From Candidatus Kinetoplastidibacterium crithidiae (GTDB taxonomy: Bacteria > Pseudomonadota > Gammaproteobacteria > Burkholderiales > Burkholderiaceae_B): a DNA stretch of 64,000 nt. The position numbers and the translations under genes were made by a program. The notes below the pieces were generated by a model. It did not search any database, was not told the origin of the DNA, and saw nothing but the letters and a program-made list of their open reading frames with translations. The stretch's first letter is position 1. Each line of letters starts with the position of its first letter. This document shows, in pieces, positions 54,801-63,842 of this stretch. The stretch is taken from assembly GCA_019278155.1 (NCBI GenBank), contig JADMLC010000009.1:62001-126000 (forward strand), given 5' to 3'.

Positions 54801-55988
54801 TTTTTCTGATCGATCCTTGTTTACAAATCCAATTAATTTTTCATCTTCTTTCCAGTTTATCCCTATAGCTAACACTTTGAATAATTCCCCCATTTCATTT
54901 TCTGATAATAATTTTTGAGCTGGACCTAGTATTTCAATTTGTTTTCTGGTAGAAGAGATATCCATTTGTTCTATTATTTTTAGTATGTTGCAGTTTAGTA
55001 GAAATCTGGCTAAAGAAGTATATCCTAGAATTTGAGACTTTTCTTTTAAAGCTATTGCTGCTAATGCTGTAAAGTTAACATGGGTTGTTATATCTTGTAT
55101 ACCTGGAGCAACAAATGGGTCCGAGTAAGCCATATGATGCAAATGGCACATCAAGGTTCCTGTATATCTTTGTGGGTGATATAATTCTTCTTGTGGGAAA
55201 CCATAATCTATTATAAATAATACGCCATTCGTAATATTTTTTATAATGTTACTGAGCCAGTTTTCTCCCATTAGGTTTATTTCTGATGCATATCCTGGTA
55301 ACGGTTCCATTCTTCTAGATACAATACTTGCCAGCTGATCATTAGCAGGTTTACTAATCCAAATAAACTCTTCTTTGTTGTTTATTCCAATATATTTTTC
55401 TAATAGACAACAATGATCATTCCATTGAAACAGTTTTACTGGCATGGCGTCTATAAGCTCATTTGCTATTACACAGCCATTGAAGTCATATGGCATGGTT
55501 TTAAGCCATTTCACACGTTTTATAAAGGGTTCTAGAGTTCTTTTTTGTAACAATGTAAGATTATTAGATATTTCTATAATCTCATATTCTACTTCTATTC
55601 CCATATTATCTAATTCTGTTATTAGATCAAAAGATAATTTACCTGTGCCAGCTCCAAATTCAAGAATTTTATTTGTATTGGCTTTTTTTAGAACTTCAGC
55701 TATTTGTATGGATAACGTTTTTGCGAATATGGATGTTAATTCAGGTGCTGTGATGAAATCTCCTGGTGGGTATTTCATTGGTACTTGATTAGAACTAAAA
55801 ATTTTATTTTTGGATGAATAGTAACCTAGATTAGGTGCATACAATGCTTTATCCATCCATGATTCAAAAGATATCATACAATCTTTGGATTGTTTTATTT
55901 GTTCAACTAAATATGACTTCATTAGATGAAGGTGATGTTTTGAGTATTCATCTAATGAGTCTAACAAAGCAGAAATTGTATTTTGCAT
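54777..55988 (-). CDS. SAM-dependent methyltransferase, MidA/NDUFAF7 family (COG1565)
   Basis: A 403-residue protein with FESWMDKALYAPNLGYYSS and FITAPELTSIFAKTLSIQI near the front, the SAM-binding ILEFGAGTGKLSFDL (about residue 107), ANELIDAMPVKLF and IDYGFPQEELYHPQR. These define the COG1565 family, whose mitochondrial member methylates an Arg of a complex I subunit. A bacterial target is inferred only. Converges on cca with a 24-base coding overlap. Confidence 0.9.
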   Translation of the reverse strand: MQNTISALLDSLDEYSKHHLHLMKSYLVEQIKQSKDCMISFESWMDKALYAPNLGYYSSKNKIFSSNQVPMKYPPGDFITAPELTSIFAKTLSIQIAEVLKKANTNKILEFGAGTGKLSFDLITELDNMGIEVEYEIIEISNNLTLLQKRTLEPFIKRVKWLKTMPYDFNGCVIANELIDAMPVKLFQWNDHCCLLEKYIGINNKEEFIWISKPANDQLASIVSRRMEPLPGYASEINLMGENWLSNIIKNITNGVLFIIDYGFPQEELYHPQRYTGTLMCHLHHMAYSDPFVAPGIQDITTHVNFTALAAIALKEKSQILGYTSLARFLLNCNILKIIEQMDISSTRKQIEILGPAQKLLSENEMGELFKVLAIGINWKEDEKLIGFVNKDRSEKLIFTLKS

Positions 55989-56013
55989 TAATAAGAGTCT
56001 ATTTTATAGAAGA

Positions 56014-57414
56014 TTATATATTATTTGAATGCTCTCTATATGGTGCAAATCCTTTGTTTCGTATAACTTTAGAGGAGGTAGATGTTTTTTTTATAAAGTT
56101 TATGCTGCTTCTCTTTTTATTATCATTATTCTTAGAATAAGATGGTCTTTCTTCTCTAGATTTGTCATTAAATAATGGTTTAGCGATTTTATTATTATAT
56201 GTTCTAGTTTTTTTATTGCTATCAAATTTATAACCATAATTCCTAGGTTTATTTTCCTTGGTATTTTTCTTAAAGGTATTTACAGGTTCTAAGCCAACTA
56301 TTACTTCTATATTAATATTTTTGCCAATATAGTTTTCTATTTTGCGAATTTTATGTTTTTCTGCATGAGTGGCAAGAGTTAGAGCTTCCCCGTTGCGGCC
56401 AGCTCTACCTGTTCTGCCTATGCGATGAACATAATCTTCTGCTTGCATTGGCAAGTCAAAATTAATAGCATGGCTAATGCCTTGGATATCTATTCCTCTG
56501 GCAGCTACATCAGTAGCTATTAATATTTGTAATTGTTTTTTTTGTAACTGTGATAGAGTTTTTGTTCTTTGTCTTTGATTCATATCACCATGAAGTGCAG
56601 CAACAGCAAATCCATTATCAGACAAATGATTAGATAAATCGTCAGCTCCTCTCTTTGTTGAGGTGAAAACTATTGCTTGGTCAAGATTTTCCTTGCTTAG
56701 TAAATGCTGGAGAATTTTTATTTTATGCTTATAATCATCTACATAAATTAATTTTTGTTCAATATTATTATGACTTTGTTTATTGTTATTTAGGCTAATT
56801 CTCTCTGGATTATTCATCATTTGTTTAGCCAGATTCATAATACTATTATCTATTGTTGCAGAGAATAGCATTGTTTGTTTTTCTTGAGGTAATTCAGCAA
56901 CTATCGTCTGTATATCATCTATAAATCCCATATCCAACATTCTATCAGCTTCATCTAAAACTAAAGTATGAACATTTTTCAAATTTACTCTTCCAGATTG
57001 CATTTGATCAATCAATCTACCAGGAGTAGCTACTAGAATATCAATTCTTTTGGATAGAGCTTTGATTTGTGCTTTATATGGCATGCCACCAACTATTGTA
57101 GCAACTCGCAACCAAGGAAGATTACTTCCATAAACAGAGGCTGCCTTAGTAATTTGCATAGCCAATTCTCTTGTTGGAGTTAATACTAGTACTTGTATTG
57201 ATGTGTTCTGAGCTTTTTTTTCTGATAGGTGTTGTAAGATTGGCAACATAAAAGCAGCAGTTTTGCCACTGCCAGTCTGAGCTGAAACAACCAGATCTTG
57301 TTTCAGTATGGCTTTAGGAATAGTTGCTTGTTGTACTGGTGTAGGTGATTCAAATCCTGTGGCTTTGATTGCATTTAATATATTTGCGTTTATACCAAGA
57401 TTTTCAAAAGACAT
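56014..57414 (-). CDS. rhlE: DEAD-box RNA helicase RhlE
   Basis: A 466-residue DEAD-box helicase. Q motif FESPTPVQQATIPKAI, motif I AQTGSGKTAAF, Ia PTRELAMQI, II VLDEADRMLDMGF, III FSATI, IV-V region IVFTSTKRGADDL and ATDVAARGIDIQGI, VI HRIGRTGRAGRNGEAL. A Lys/Asn/Arg-rich disordered tail of about 80 residues follows. RhlE acts in ribosome maturation and RNA decay. AAGGAAA precedes the ATG; an unusual structured leader lies upstream. Confidence 0.94.
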   Translation of the reverse strand: MSFENLGINANILNAIKATGFESPTPVQQATIPKAILKQDLVVSAQTGSGKTAAFMLPILQHLSEKKAQNTSIQVLVLTPTRELAMQITKAASVYGSNLPWLRVATIVGGMPYKAQIKALSKRIDILVATPGRLIDQMQSGRVNLKNVHTLVLDEADRMLDMGFIDDIQTIVAELPQEKQTMLFSATIDNSIMNLAKQMMNNPERISLNNNKQSHNNIEQKLIYVDDYKHKIKILQHLLSKENLDQAIVFTSTKRGADDLSNHLSDNGFAVAALHGDMNQRQRTKTLSQLQKKQLQILIATDVAARGIDIQGISHAINFDLPMQAEDYVHRIGRTGRAGRNGEALTLATHAEKHKIRKIENYIGKNINIEVIVGLEPVNTFKKNTKENKPRNYGYKFDSNKKTRTYNNKIAKPLFNDKSREERPSYSKNNDNKKRSSINFIKKTSTSSKVIRNKGFAPYREHSNNI

Positions 57415-57710
57415 TTATTTTCCTTGCTAATACATAGTTACATCAATAAATAGTTTTGTTTAAAAACTATTTATTGACAGTTGAAAGGGTAACAATATCG
57501 TGTGCCGACCCATCAACCGTTCGTTACGGTGTATTTTATAACTTACAAGGCTAAAGGAGGTCAGATAATCGATGATAATATTCAAGCAAATAGCTTAGAT
57601 ATTATATTATTTCAGAGCTACCGAATGATGATTTCCAAAAAATAATTGGATGCCATCTTTAATTCAAGTTAGTCTATCATGAGAATTCTGTAAAAGCAAA
57701 CAGTAATATT
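57415..57710 (-). promoter_or_regulatory. rhlE leader / ung-rhlE gap with hairpin and GC-richer island
   Basis: Holds a perfect 15-base stem TCAATAAATAGTTTT/AAAACTATTTATTGA (57443-57457 with 57463-57477, loop GTTTA) about 29 bases before the rhlE start. Next to it (about 57495-57565) is an island richer in G/C than any other spacer in the window, with a small hairpin ACCGT-AACGA-ACGGT on the minus strand. On the plus strand it contains AAAGGAGGT, a perfect anti-16S match, ten bases before an ATG that opens only MIIFKQIA. It may be an mRNA leader, a small RNA or gene debris. Confidence 0.4.
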
Positions 57711-58436
57711 TCATTTTTTAGGTATTAACCACTTGATTGGTTTTTTTTTCTGTGAAATTAACCATTCATTTGTTTTTATGAAATGATTACAGCCTATAAA
57801 AGGCAATGGTTTTCTATAAGCGGATAATGGAGATGGGTGATTAGATTTTAATATTAGATGTATTTTATTTGTAATGAGTTTTGTTTTTTTTTGTGCAGCT
57901 AAGCCCCATAATAAAAATGCTTTTGGTGAGTTATTGTTTGAGACAAATTTTATTATTGCATCTGTTATTAATTCCCATCCTTGATTAGCATGAGACATTG
58001 GTTTGCCATGTTCCACTGTTAAAATAGTATTTAATAAGAAAACTCCTTGCGTTGCCCAGAAGGATAGGTCTTTTGCTGTTTCTAAATTAATATTATTATA
58101 TTCTTGTTTTAGTTCTTTATTTATATTCATAAGACTAGGAGGAATTTTGCAATTAGATGGAACAGAAAAAGCTAATCCATCAGCTTGTCCTTCATTATGA
58201 TAAGGATCTTGTCCTAATATAACTACCTTAATTTTTGATAAATCTTTTATATTAAATAGTGATCTAAAAGGATTTGCTGGATATATTAGAGCGCCATTGT
58301 TTATTTCAGATTCAATATAATTGAAAATTTCTTTGAGGTTTTGTTCAAGATTATTTTGTAAAAAACAATTTTTCCAGATTTTATTTAAGTTATTAAAATC
58401 TTTAAATAGTGTTTTTGTAATTAGTTTATTACTCAT
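57711..58436 (-). CDS. ung: uracil-DNA glycosylase
   Basis: UNG family 1, 241 residues. Catalytic water-activating motif GQDPYHNEGQADGLAFSVP (residues about 74-92), FLLWGLAAQKK, and the DNA-intercalation loop LKSNHPSPLSAYR. It removes uracil from DNA, useful in an AT-driven genome prone to cytosine deamination. Both key motifs are intact. Confidence 0.96.
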   Translation of the reverse strand: MSNKLITKTLFKDFNNLNKIWKNCFLQNNLEQNLKEIFNYIESEINNGALIYPANPFRSLFNIKDLSKIKVVILGQDPYHNEGQADGLAFSVPSNCKIPPSLMNINKELKQEYNNINLETAKDLSFWATQGVFLLNTILTVEHGKPMSHANQGWELITDAIIKFVSNNNSPKAFLLWGLAAQKKTKLITNKIHLILKSNHPSPLSAYRKPLPFIGCNHFIKTNEWLISQKKKPIKWLIPKK

Positions 58437-58483
58437 AAATTAACGATGATTAAAATATTCAAAACACTATATATAACAAATTA

Positions 58484-59119
58484 TTAACTCATATATTGTC
58501 TGAGTAAAAGAATAGCCATCGCTATCATGATAATGGCAATAGTACCATCTAATATTCTCCAAGCTTTTGGTTTAGAGAATATAGGAGCACATAATCTTGC
58601 TCCTAATCCTAAAAGATTAAGCCACAATATGCTAGCAGTTAAAGAACCAAAAGCATAGGCCATACTAGCATTTTCGTATACATTGGCCAATGATCCAATT
58701 AAGATCATATCTAGCCAAAAATGTGGATTTAACAAACTAAATCCTAAAGTTGTTAGAATTACAGATTGTTTTGAATATATTATATAATTTGTAGATTCTA
58801 TATTAGAAGAGTTTTTAAATGCTTTTTTTGCAGACTTCCATGAATAACATGATAAAAAAATTATTCCTAGTATAAGTATGAAATCTTTAAACCAAGGAGC
58901 TAGTAATATTAGTTCTTTTAATCCTATTACACTAGCAAAAATGAAAATAGCATCTGTTAGACAACAAACTATTATAATTGTCATTATATGAGAACGCATT
59001 AATCCTTGGCGAATTATAAAAGCACTCTGAGCTCCTACTACTGCGAACAATCCTAGTCCGGTTAAAAGTCCATTAAACCAAGCTTGGAAAGTAATAGATG
59101 AGAAAAATGAAGTTAGCAT
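58484..59119 (-). CDS. LysE/ArgO family amino acid exporter
   Basis: A 211-residue inner membrane protein with six hydrophobic helices. LysE family marks: GLGLFAVVGAQSAFIIRQGLMRSHI near the N terminus and GFSLLNPHFWLDMILIGSLA in the centre (residues about 125-145, the NPH/D motif). Members export lysine or arginine. With lysA and dapF in this window it could release lysine to the host cell. Adjacent to ung. Confidence 0.9.
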   Translation of the reverse strand: MLTSFFSSITFQAWFNGLLTGLGLFAVVGAQSAFIIRQGLMRSHIMTIIIVCCLTDAIFIFASVIGLKELILLAPWFKDFILILGIIFLSCYSWKSAKKAFKNSSNIESTNYIIYSKQSVILTTLGFSLLNPHFWLDMILIGSLANVYENASMAYAFGSLTASILWLNLLGLGARLCAPIFSKPKAWRILDGTIAIIMIAMAILLLRQYMS

Positions 59120-59279
59120 TTTAAAACTTCAAAAAATATTATTAACGTATTATCAAGCAATAAGATCTAATAAGATCTATGCTACATAATAAAGGCTTGT
59201 TATTACAATAGTTTTGTAAACATTAAGTTGTACATCTTCTAGATGATGAAAATATATCATGTAATTTTTAATATAACAA

Positions 59280-60065
59280 TTAAATTTGAGTTTCGTAGTC
59301 TATTGTCAATGGTGCGTGATCACTGAACCTTGTTTCCATATAAACTTCAGATGAGATTGCAAGATTTGCTAAAGAACTGTTTGCAATTTGATAGTCTATT
59401 CTCCATCCAACATTTCTTTCCCATGATTTTGCTCTGTTGCTCCACCAAGTATATTGTTCTTGATGTGGATGTAGTTTTCTAAAAACGTCTACTAAATTGT
59501 AAGTCTTCAAAATTTTTGAGAACCAATTTCTTTCTTCAGGAAGAAACCCAGGTTTATTTGTGTTATTTTTCCAGTTTTTTATATCTATTTGTGTATGTGC
59601 TATATTCCAATCGCCACATATAACAAAATTGCGTTTAGATAGCATAGCTTCATAGTAAATTTTCGATAAATATAATTCAAACTTTTGTAAAAAGATTAAT
59701 TTTGCTGTTTGTCTGTCATTATTTGAACCAGATGGGAAATACACATTTATGATTGAAATTGTTTTCCAGTCCATTCTTATGATTCTGCCTTCTGAATCAA
59801 TATCGTCATCTCCTAATCCTTTAGTTATTTTAATGGGTGGTTCTTTTGTATATATGCCTACGCCACTATAACCGTTTTTTTGTGCTGGATAAAAAAAACC
59901 TTTGAATCCTAATGGGTTCAGAAATTCATCCTTGATGTTATGATTAGCAATCCTAATTTCCTGCAAACAAACGATATCAGGTTTTTTATTATATAGCCAA
60001 TCTAGGAAATTTTTTTTGATTGCAGATCTTATTCCATTGACATTTATAGAAGTTATTCTTAACAC
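59280..60065 (-). CDS. exodeoxyribonuclease III
   Basis: An Xth/ExoA-type AP endonuclease. I choose a GTG start at 60065, giving the family N terminus MLRITSINVNGIRSAIKKNF (261 residues); the ATG nine codons earlier gives a non-family leader, and GGA precedes the GTG. Active-site blocks: PDIVCLQEIRI (metal Glu), GYSGVGIYTK, GDWNIAHTQIDIKNWK, and WRIDYQIANSSL...FSDHAPLTIDY (catalytic Asp-His). It cuts abasic sites, the step after Ung. Confidence 0.94.
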   Translation of the reverse strand: MLRITSINVNGIRSAIKKNFLDWLYNKKPDIVCLQEIRIANHNIKDEFLNPLGFKGFFYPAQKNGYSGVGIYTKEPPIKITKGLGDDDIDSEGRIIRMDWKTISIINVYFPSGSNNDRQTAKLIFLQKFELYLSKIYYEAMLSKRNFVICGDWNIAHTQIDIKNWKNNTNKPGFLPEERNWFSKILKTYNLVDVFRKLHPHQEQYTWWSNRAKSWERNVGWRIDYQIANSSLANLAISSEVYMETRFSDHAPLTIDYETQI

Positions 60066-60166
60066 AATTTGGTTTCCAGTTAGAATTAACATAATGATAA
60101 TATGTCTGTATATTATTACAATGTTGATAGTTCAGGAATTTTTTATTTAATATAAAAGAGGTTTAT

Positions 60167-60845
60167 ATGGTTATTGATGAGGATGAGGCTTTAGATTTTG
60201 TCAAATTTGCACTAGACATTGGAGCTTTAAAATTTGGAGATTTTAAGACTAAATCTGATAGAATAAGTCCTTATTTTTTTAATATAGGTTTATTTAATAA
60301 TGGAAAATCTATATCAAAATTAGCAGGGTTTTACGCGAATATTTTGAAAAAAATCAAGTATACAATTTGATATGCTATTTGGTCCTGCTTATAAGGGTAT
60401 ACCTTTGGTTATATCAACATCTATTATTTTAAGTGGTAGTTATATACGTGAAGGAGTTCCATTCGCTTTTAATCGTAAGGAGGCTAAGAATCATGGGGAA
60501 AAAGGTATCCTAATAGGAGCTCCAATTAATGGTAAAGTTGTTATTATAGATGATGTAATAACTTCCGGTATTTCTGTGAATGACTCTATAGAGATCATTC
60601 ATGATCAAGGAGCAGAGCCAGTTGCTATAGTAGTAGCTTTAGATAGAATGGAAAAACCTAATCTAATTTCTAGTATGTGTGATACAGCAAATTCTGCTTC
60701 AAATTATATCTCTAGTAAGTATGGGTTGCCAGTTATTAGCATAGCTTCTCTTGAAAATATACTAAGTTTAGTGCAAAAGAATCCAGATTTTGCAGAGTAT
60801 GCCGAAAAAGTATCTAAATATAGATCATCTTATGGCATAGGTTAA
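60167..60845 (+). pseudogene. pyrE: orotate phosphoribosyltransferase, frameshifted at a poly-A run
   Basis: Two frames together make one full-length PyrE (about 225 residues). The first (60167-60370) gives the N-terminal half: [36 protein letters not shown]. The second (60372-60845) continues at MLFGPAYKGIPLV and includes the PRPP-binding VVIIDDVITSGIS. The frames differ by one base, and the break coincides with a seven-A run (60347-60353): removing one A gives ...[15 protein letters not shown] without any other change. Polymerase slippage at poly-A can restore such frames in AT-rich symbionts, so it may be functional, broken or a sequencing error. Confidence 0.85.
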
Positions 60846-60858
60846 CTTTATAACAATT

Positions 60859-62304
60859 TTAATTGATTTTGCAGAGCTGTTGTTGAAGTAGTTCACGTAT
60901 TTGTGAGGGGTTAGCTCTCCCTTTGCTTTCTTTCATAATCTTGCCTATTAGTGAGTTGAAAGCTTTTTCTTTGCCAGATTTATAATCTTCTACTATGTTC
61001 CTATTATTAGTTAAAATAGAGTTTATTATATCAATAATAACACTGTCATCATTAATTTGCTTTAGTCCATTTTTTTCTATAATTTCATCAATATTACTTT
61101 GTTCGTTATTCCATAGTATCTCAAATACGTCTTTTGCATTTTTGTTTGATAATGTACCATTTATTATTTTTTCTATCATGGCAGCTATAGTTTTTGCTTC
61201 TACTGGTATTTCTTCTATAGTTTTATTATGTTTATTCATAAAGGAATTTAGGTCGCCAATCATCCAGTTAGCTACTATTTTTTCACTGCCTTTTGGAAGT
61301 TGAGATAATATTGATTCGAAATAATTAGCTATATTTATATTGCTTGATAACTGCGACGCATCAGATTTGGATAAGTTATATTCTTTCTCAAACCTTGTTC
61401 TTTTAGTTTCAGGTAACTCTGGTAAGCTTTTTCTTGTTGCTTCTATTAATTCTGTTGTTATATATATTACAGGTAAATCAGGATCTGGCATATATCGATA
61501 ATCTATTGCATTTTCTTTATTGCGCATGCTTCTAGTTTCATTTTTATCAGAATCATATAATCTGGTTTCTTGTGTAATAAGTTTATCCTGTTCTAATAAA
61601 TTGATTTGTCTTTTGGATTCAAACAATATTGCTTTTTCTAGAAATTTAAAAGAGTTTATATTTTTTATTTCTGTTCTTGTTCCAAGTTCTTTAGAGTTTT
61701 TCAGTTTTACAGATACATTTGCATCGCAACGAAATGATCCCTCTTGCATGTTACCGTCACATATACCAAGCCATGTTACTAAATTATGCAATGTTTTTGC
61801 GTAAGCAACAGCTTCTTGTGCTGAGCAAATTTCAGGATGTGTTACTATTTCTAATAAAGGCATTCCTGCTCTATTTAAATCAATTCCAGTTGAGAATGAT
61901 TGATGTATTAATTTTCCGGCATCCTCTTCTAAATGAGCTTCTACGAGATTTATTGTTTTTTTTATATTATTTTCATAGAAACAGATTTTTCCACCTTGTA
62001 AAATTGGTTTGTGGAACTGACTTGTTTGATAACCTTTTGGTAAATCTGGATAAAAATAATGTTTTCTATCAAATCTTGAGTCACAAGATATCTTTGCATT
62101 TACTGCTAAGCCAAATTTTATGGCACACTTTATTGCCTCTATATTAGCAACAGGCAAACTACCAGGTAATGCTATATCTATCTCGTTGGTATTCTGATTT
62201 GGTTTTGCGCCAAAAGAACAATAACTACTAGAAAATATTTTTGTTTTTGTTAAGAGTTGCACATGGGTTTCAATCCCTATCGTTGTTTCCCATTTGGAGT
62301 TCAT
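60859..62304 (-). CDS. gatB: Asp/Glu-tRNA amidotransferase subunit B
   Basis: GatB, 481 residues, of the GatCAB complex that amidates misacylated Asp-tRNA(Asn)/Glu-tRNA(Gln). Starts MNSKWETTIGIETHVQLLTKTKIFSSS; further marks are PGSLPVANIEA, FDRKHYFYPDLPKGYQTSQ (transamidase site), LEEDAGKLIH and RYMPDPDLP; the C-terminal YqeY-like tail binds the tRNA. Last gene of gatC-gatA-gatB, 9 bases after gatA. It ends close to the pyrE stop, convergent. Confidence 0.97.
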   Translation of the reverse strand: MNSKWETTIGIETHVQLLTKTKIFSSSYCSFGAKPNQNTNEIDIALPGSLPVANIEAIKCAIKFGLAVNAKISCDSRFDRKHYFYPDLPKGYQTSQFHKPILQGGKICFYENNIKKTINLVEAHLEEDAGKLIHQSFSTGIDLNRAGMPLLEIVTHPEICSAQEAVAYAKTLHNLVTWLGICDGNMQEGSFRCDANVSVKLKNSKELGTRTEIKNINSFKFLEKAILFESKRQINLLEQDKLITQETRLYDSDKNETRSMRNKENAIDYRYMPDPDLPVIYITTELIEATRKSLPELPETKRTRFEKEYNLSKSDASQLSSNINIANYFESILSQLPKGSEKIVANWMIGDLNSFMNKHNKTIEEIPVEAKTIAAMIEKIINGTLSNKNAKDVFEILWNNEQSNIDEIIEKNGLKQINDDSVIIDIINSILTNNRNIVEDYKSGKEKAFNSLIGKIMKESKGRANPSQIRELLQQQLCKIN

Positions 62305-62313
62305 TTGTATATC

Positions 62314-63840
62314 CTATATGTTATCTGGTAATTTTTTATGCCAATTGGTGTTTTGTTGATAACAATCTGATATTGCTATCATGAGAGGTTCAGAAAAATA
62401 ATTACCAATAATTTGCAATCCGATAGGGTGTGAGTCATCACTTTTGTTAAATCCACAAGGTATTGACATTGCTGGCAACCCCGCTAAATTAGCACTTACT
62501 GTGTATATGTCATCTAGCCAGTCTGTATCATTTATATTCTTTATTCCAATTTTTTTGGTATTTTTAGCGGTTACTGGTCCGATTATAAGATCACACTGGT
62601 CATGAAATATTTTCTGAAAACTATTAAGTATAGTTCTTCTTATTTTTTGAGCTTTTAAATAAAATTGCTCATAATTATCTTTAGATAATAAATATGTTCC
62701 AAGCAATGTACGGATTTTAACCTCATTTCCAAAACCTTCTGATCTAGAGCGAGAGATCATTTCTTCTATATTTTTAAAATTTGATGTTCTATAACCATAG
62801 TGAACTCCATCGTAACGAGCTAGATTGCTAGATGCTTCGGCTGAAGCTATTACATAATAAGTTGGTATTGCAATTTCTGTATGTGGTATAGATATGTTAA
62901 TTATATCTGCGCCAAGTTTTTCGAATGTATGTATAGCCTCTTTAATTGTTTTTAATATATCTTCATTTATTGGCATGTCAAAAAATTCTTTTGGAATGCC
63001 AATCCTTATATTTTTTAATGGAGAACTAAAGTTTTTTTTGAAAGCATCTTTAGTATTATTAAAAGTTTTTTTTAGCCAACCAGTTTTTATTTCTTCTGAG
63101 CAATTTTTTTTAATACTTGTCGAATCTTTATGATCATAGTCGCTAATGGTGTTTAGTACTTCTAATAAATCTAGGCTACTGTTAGCAAAAACGCCAACCT
63201 GATCAAGACTAGAAGCAAATGCTATAACGCCATATCTTGAAACAGTTCCGTAAGTTGGTTTTATCCCACAAACTCCACAAAGTGCAGCAGGCATTCGTAT
63301 TGACCCTCCTGTGTCTGTACCTGTTGCGGCCATAACTATACGTGCGGCAACAGCTGCAGCGGAACCCCCAGAAGATCCTCCAGGTGTTATTTTAACATCC
63401 CAAGGGTTTTTTACTGGACCATAAGCTGAGTTTTCGTTGTTTGAACCCATGCCAAATTCATCACAATTCAATTTGCCTAATGAAATGCTCCCAAATTCTT
63501 TTAATTTATCAACTATAGTAGCATCGAATGGACTGATATATTTTTCTAGCATTTTACTGCCTGCAGTTGTACGCCATTGTTTTGTTGCAATATTATCCTT
63601 GTGAGCTATAGGTACTCCAATTAATATTTTTGATAAATTTGAAGAGTTTTTATCTGCTTCTTTAGCCTGTTGCAATGTTAGTTCTTCATCTAAATGCAAA
63701 AATATATTGAGATGTTCTAAGTCTTTTGCTCTTTCCAGAGCGCTTTTTGTAATTTCTAATACACTTATATCTTTTTTCAAGATTGCATTTCTTAATTCAT
63801 TTATTCCATTAAATTGTGTATGTAGTGGTTTTTTTGTCAT
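62314..63840 (-). CDS. gatA: Asp/Glu-tRNA amidotransferase subunit A
   Basis: GatA, 508 residues, the glutaminase subunit. Amidase-signature catalytic triad: Lys in GVPIAHKDNIATK, the Ser pair in TPGGSSGGSAAAVAARIVMAATGTDTGGSIRMPAALCGVCGIKPTYGTVSRYGVI. C-terminal GLPAMSIPCGFN and GLQIIGNYFSE close the fold. It frees ammonia from glutamine and channels it to GatB. Starts two bases after the gatC stop. Confidence 0.97.
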   Translation of the reverse strand: MTKKPLHTQFNGINELRNAILKKDISVLEITKSALERAKDLEHLNIFLHLDEELTLQQAKEADKNSSNLSKILIGVPIAHKDNIATKQWRTTAGSKMLEKYISPFDATIVDKLKEFGSISLGKLNCDEFGMGSNNENSAYGPVKNPWDVKITPGGSSGGSAAAVAARIVMAATGTDTGGSIRMPAALCGVCGIKPTYGTVSRYGVIAFASSLDQVGVFANSSLDLLEVLNTISDYDHKDSTSIKKNCSEEIKTGWLKKTFNNTKDAFKKNFSSPLKNIRIGIPKEFFDMPINEDILKTIKEAIHTFEKLGADIINISIPHTEIAIPTYYVIASAEASSNLARYDGVHYGYRTSNFKNIEEMISRSRSEGFGNEVKIRTLLGTYLLSKDNYEQFYLKAQKIRRTILNSFQKIFHDQCDLIIGPVTAKNTKKIGIKNINDTDWLDDIYTVSANLAGLPAMSIPCGFNKSDDSHPIGLQIIGNYFSEPLMIAISDCYQQNTNWHKKLPDNI

Positions 63841-63842
63841 GA

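Noticed and set aside
57510-57540. Hairpin ACCGT-AACGA-ACGGT as a guanidine-II (mini-ykkC) riboswitch
   Set aside because: That riboswitch needs two hairpins with ACGR tetraloops; here there is one, with a five-base loop, and rhlE is not a guanidine gene.
59159-59178. Tandem direct repeat AATAAGATCT x2
   Set aside because: Two copies of a ten-base AT-rich word in a spacer; too little to call a functional repeat.
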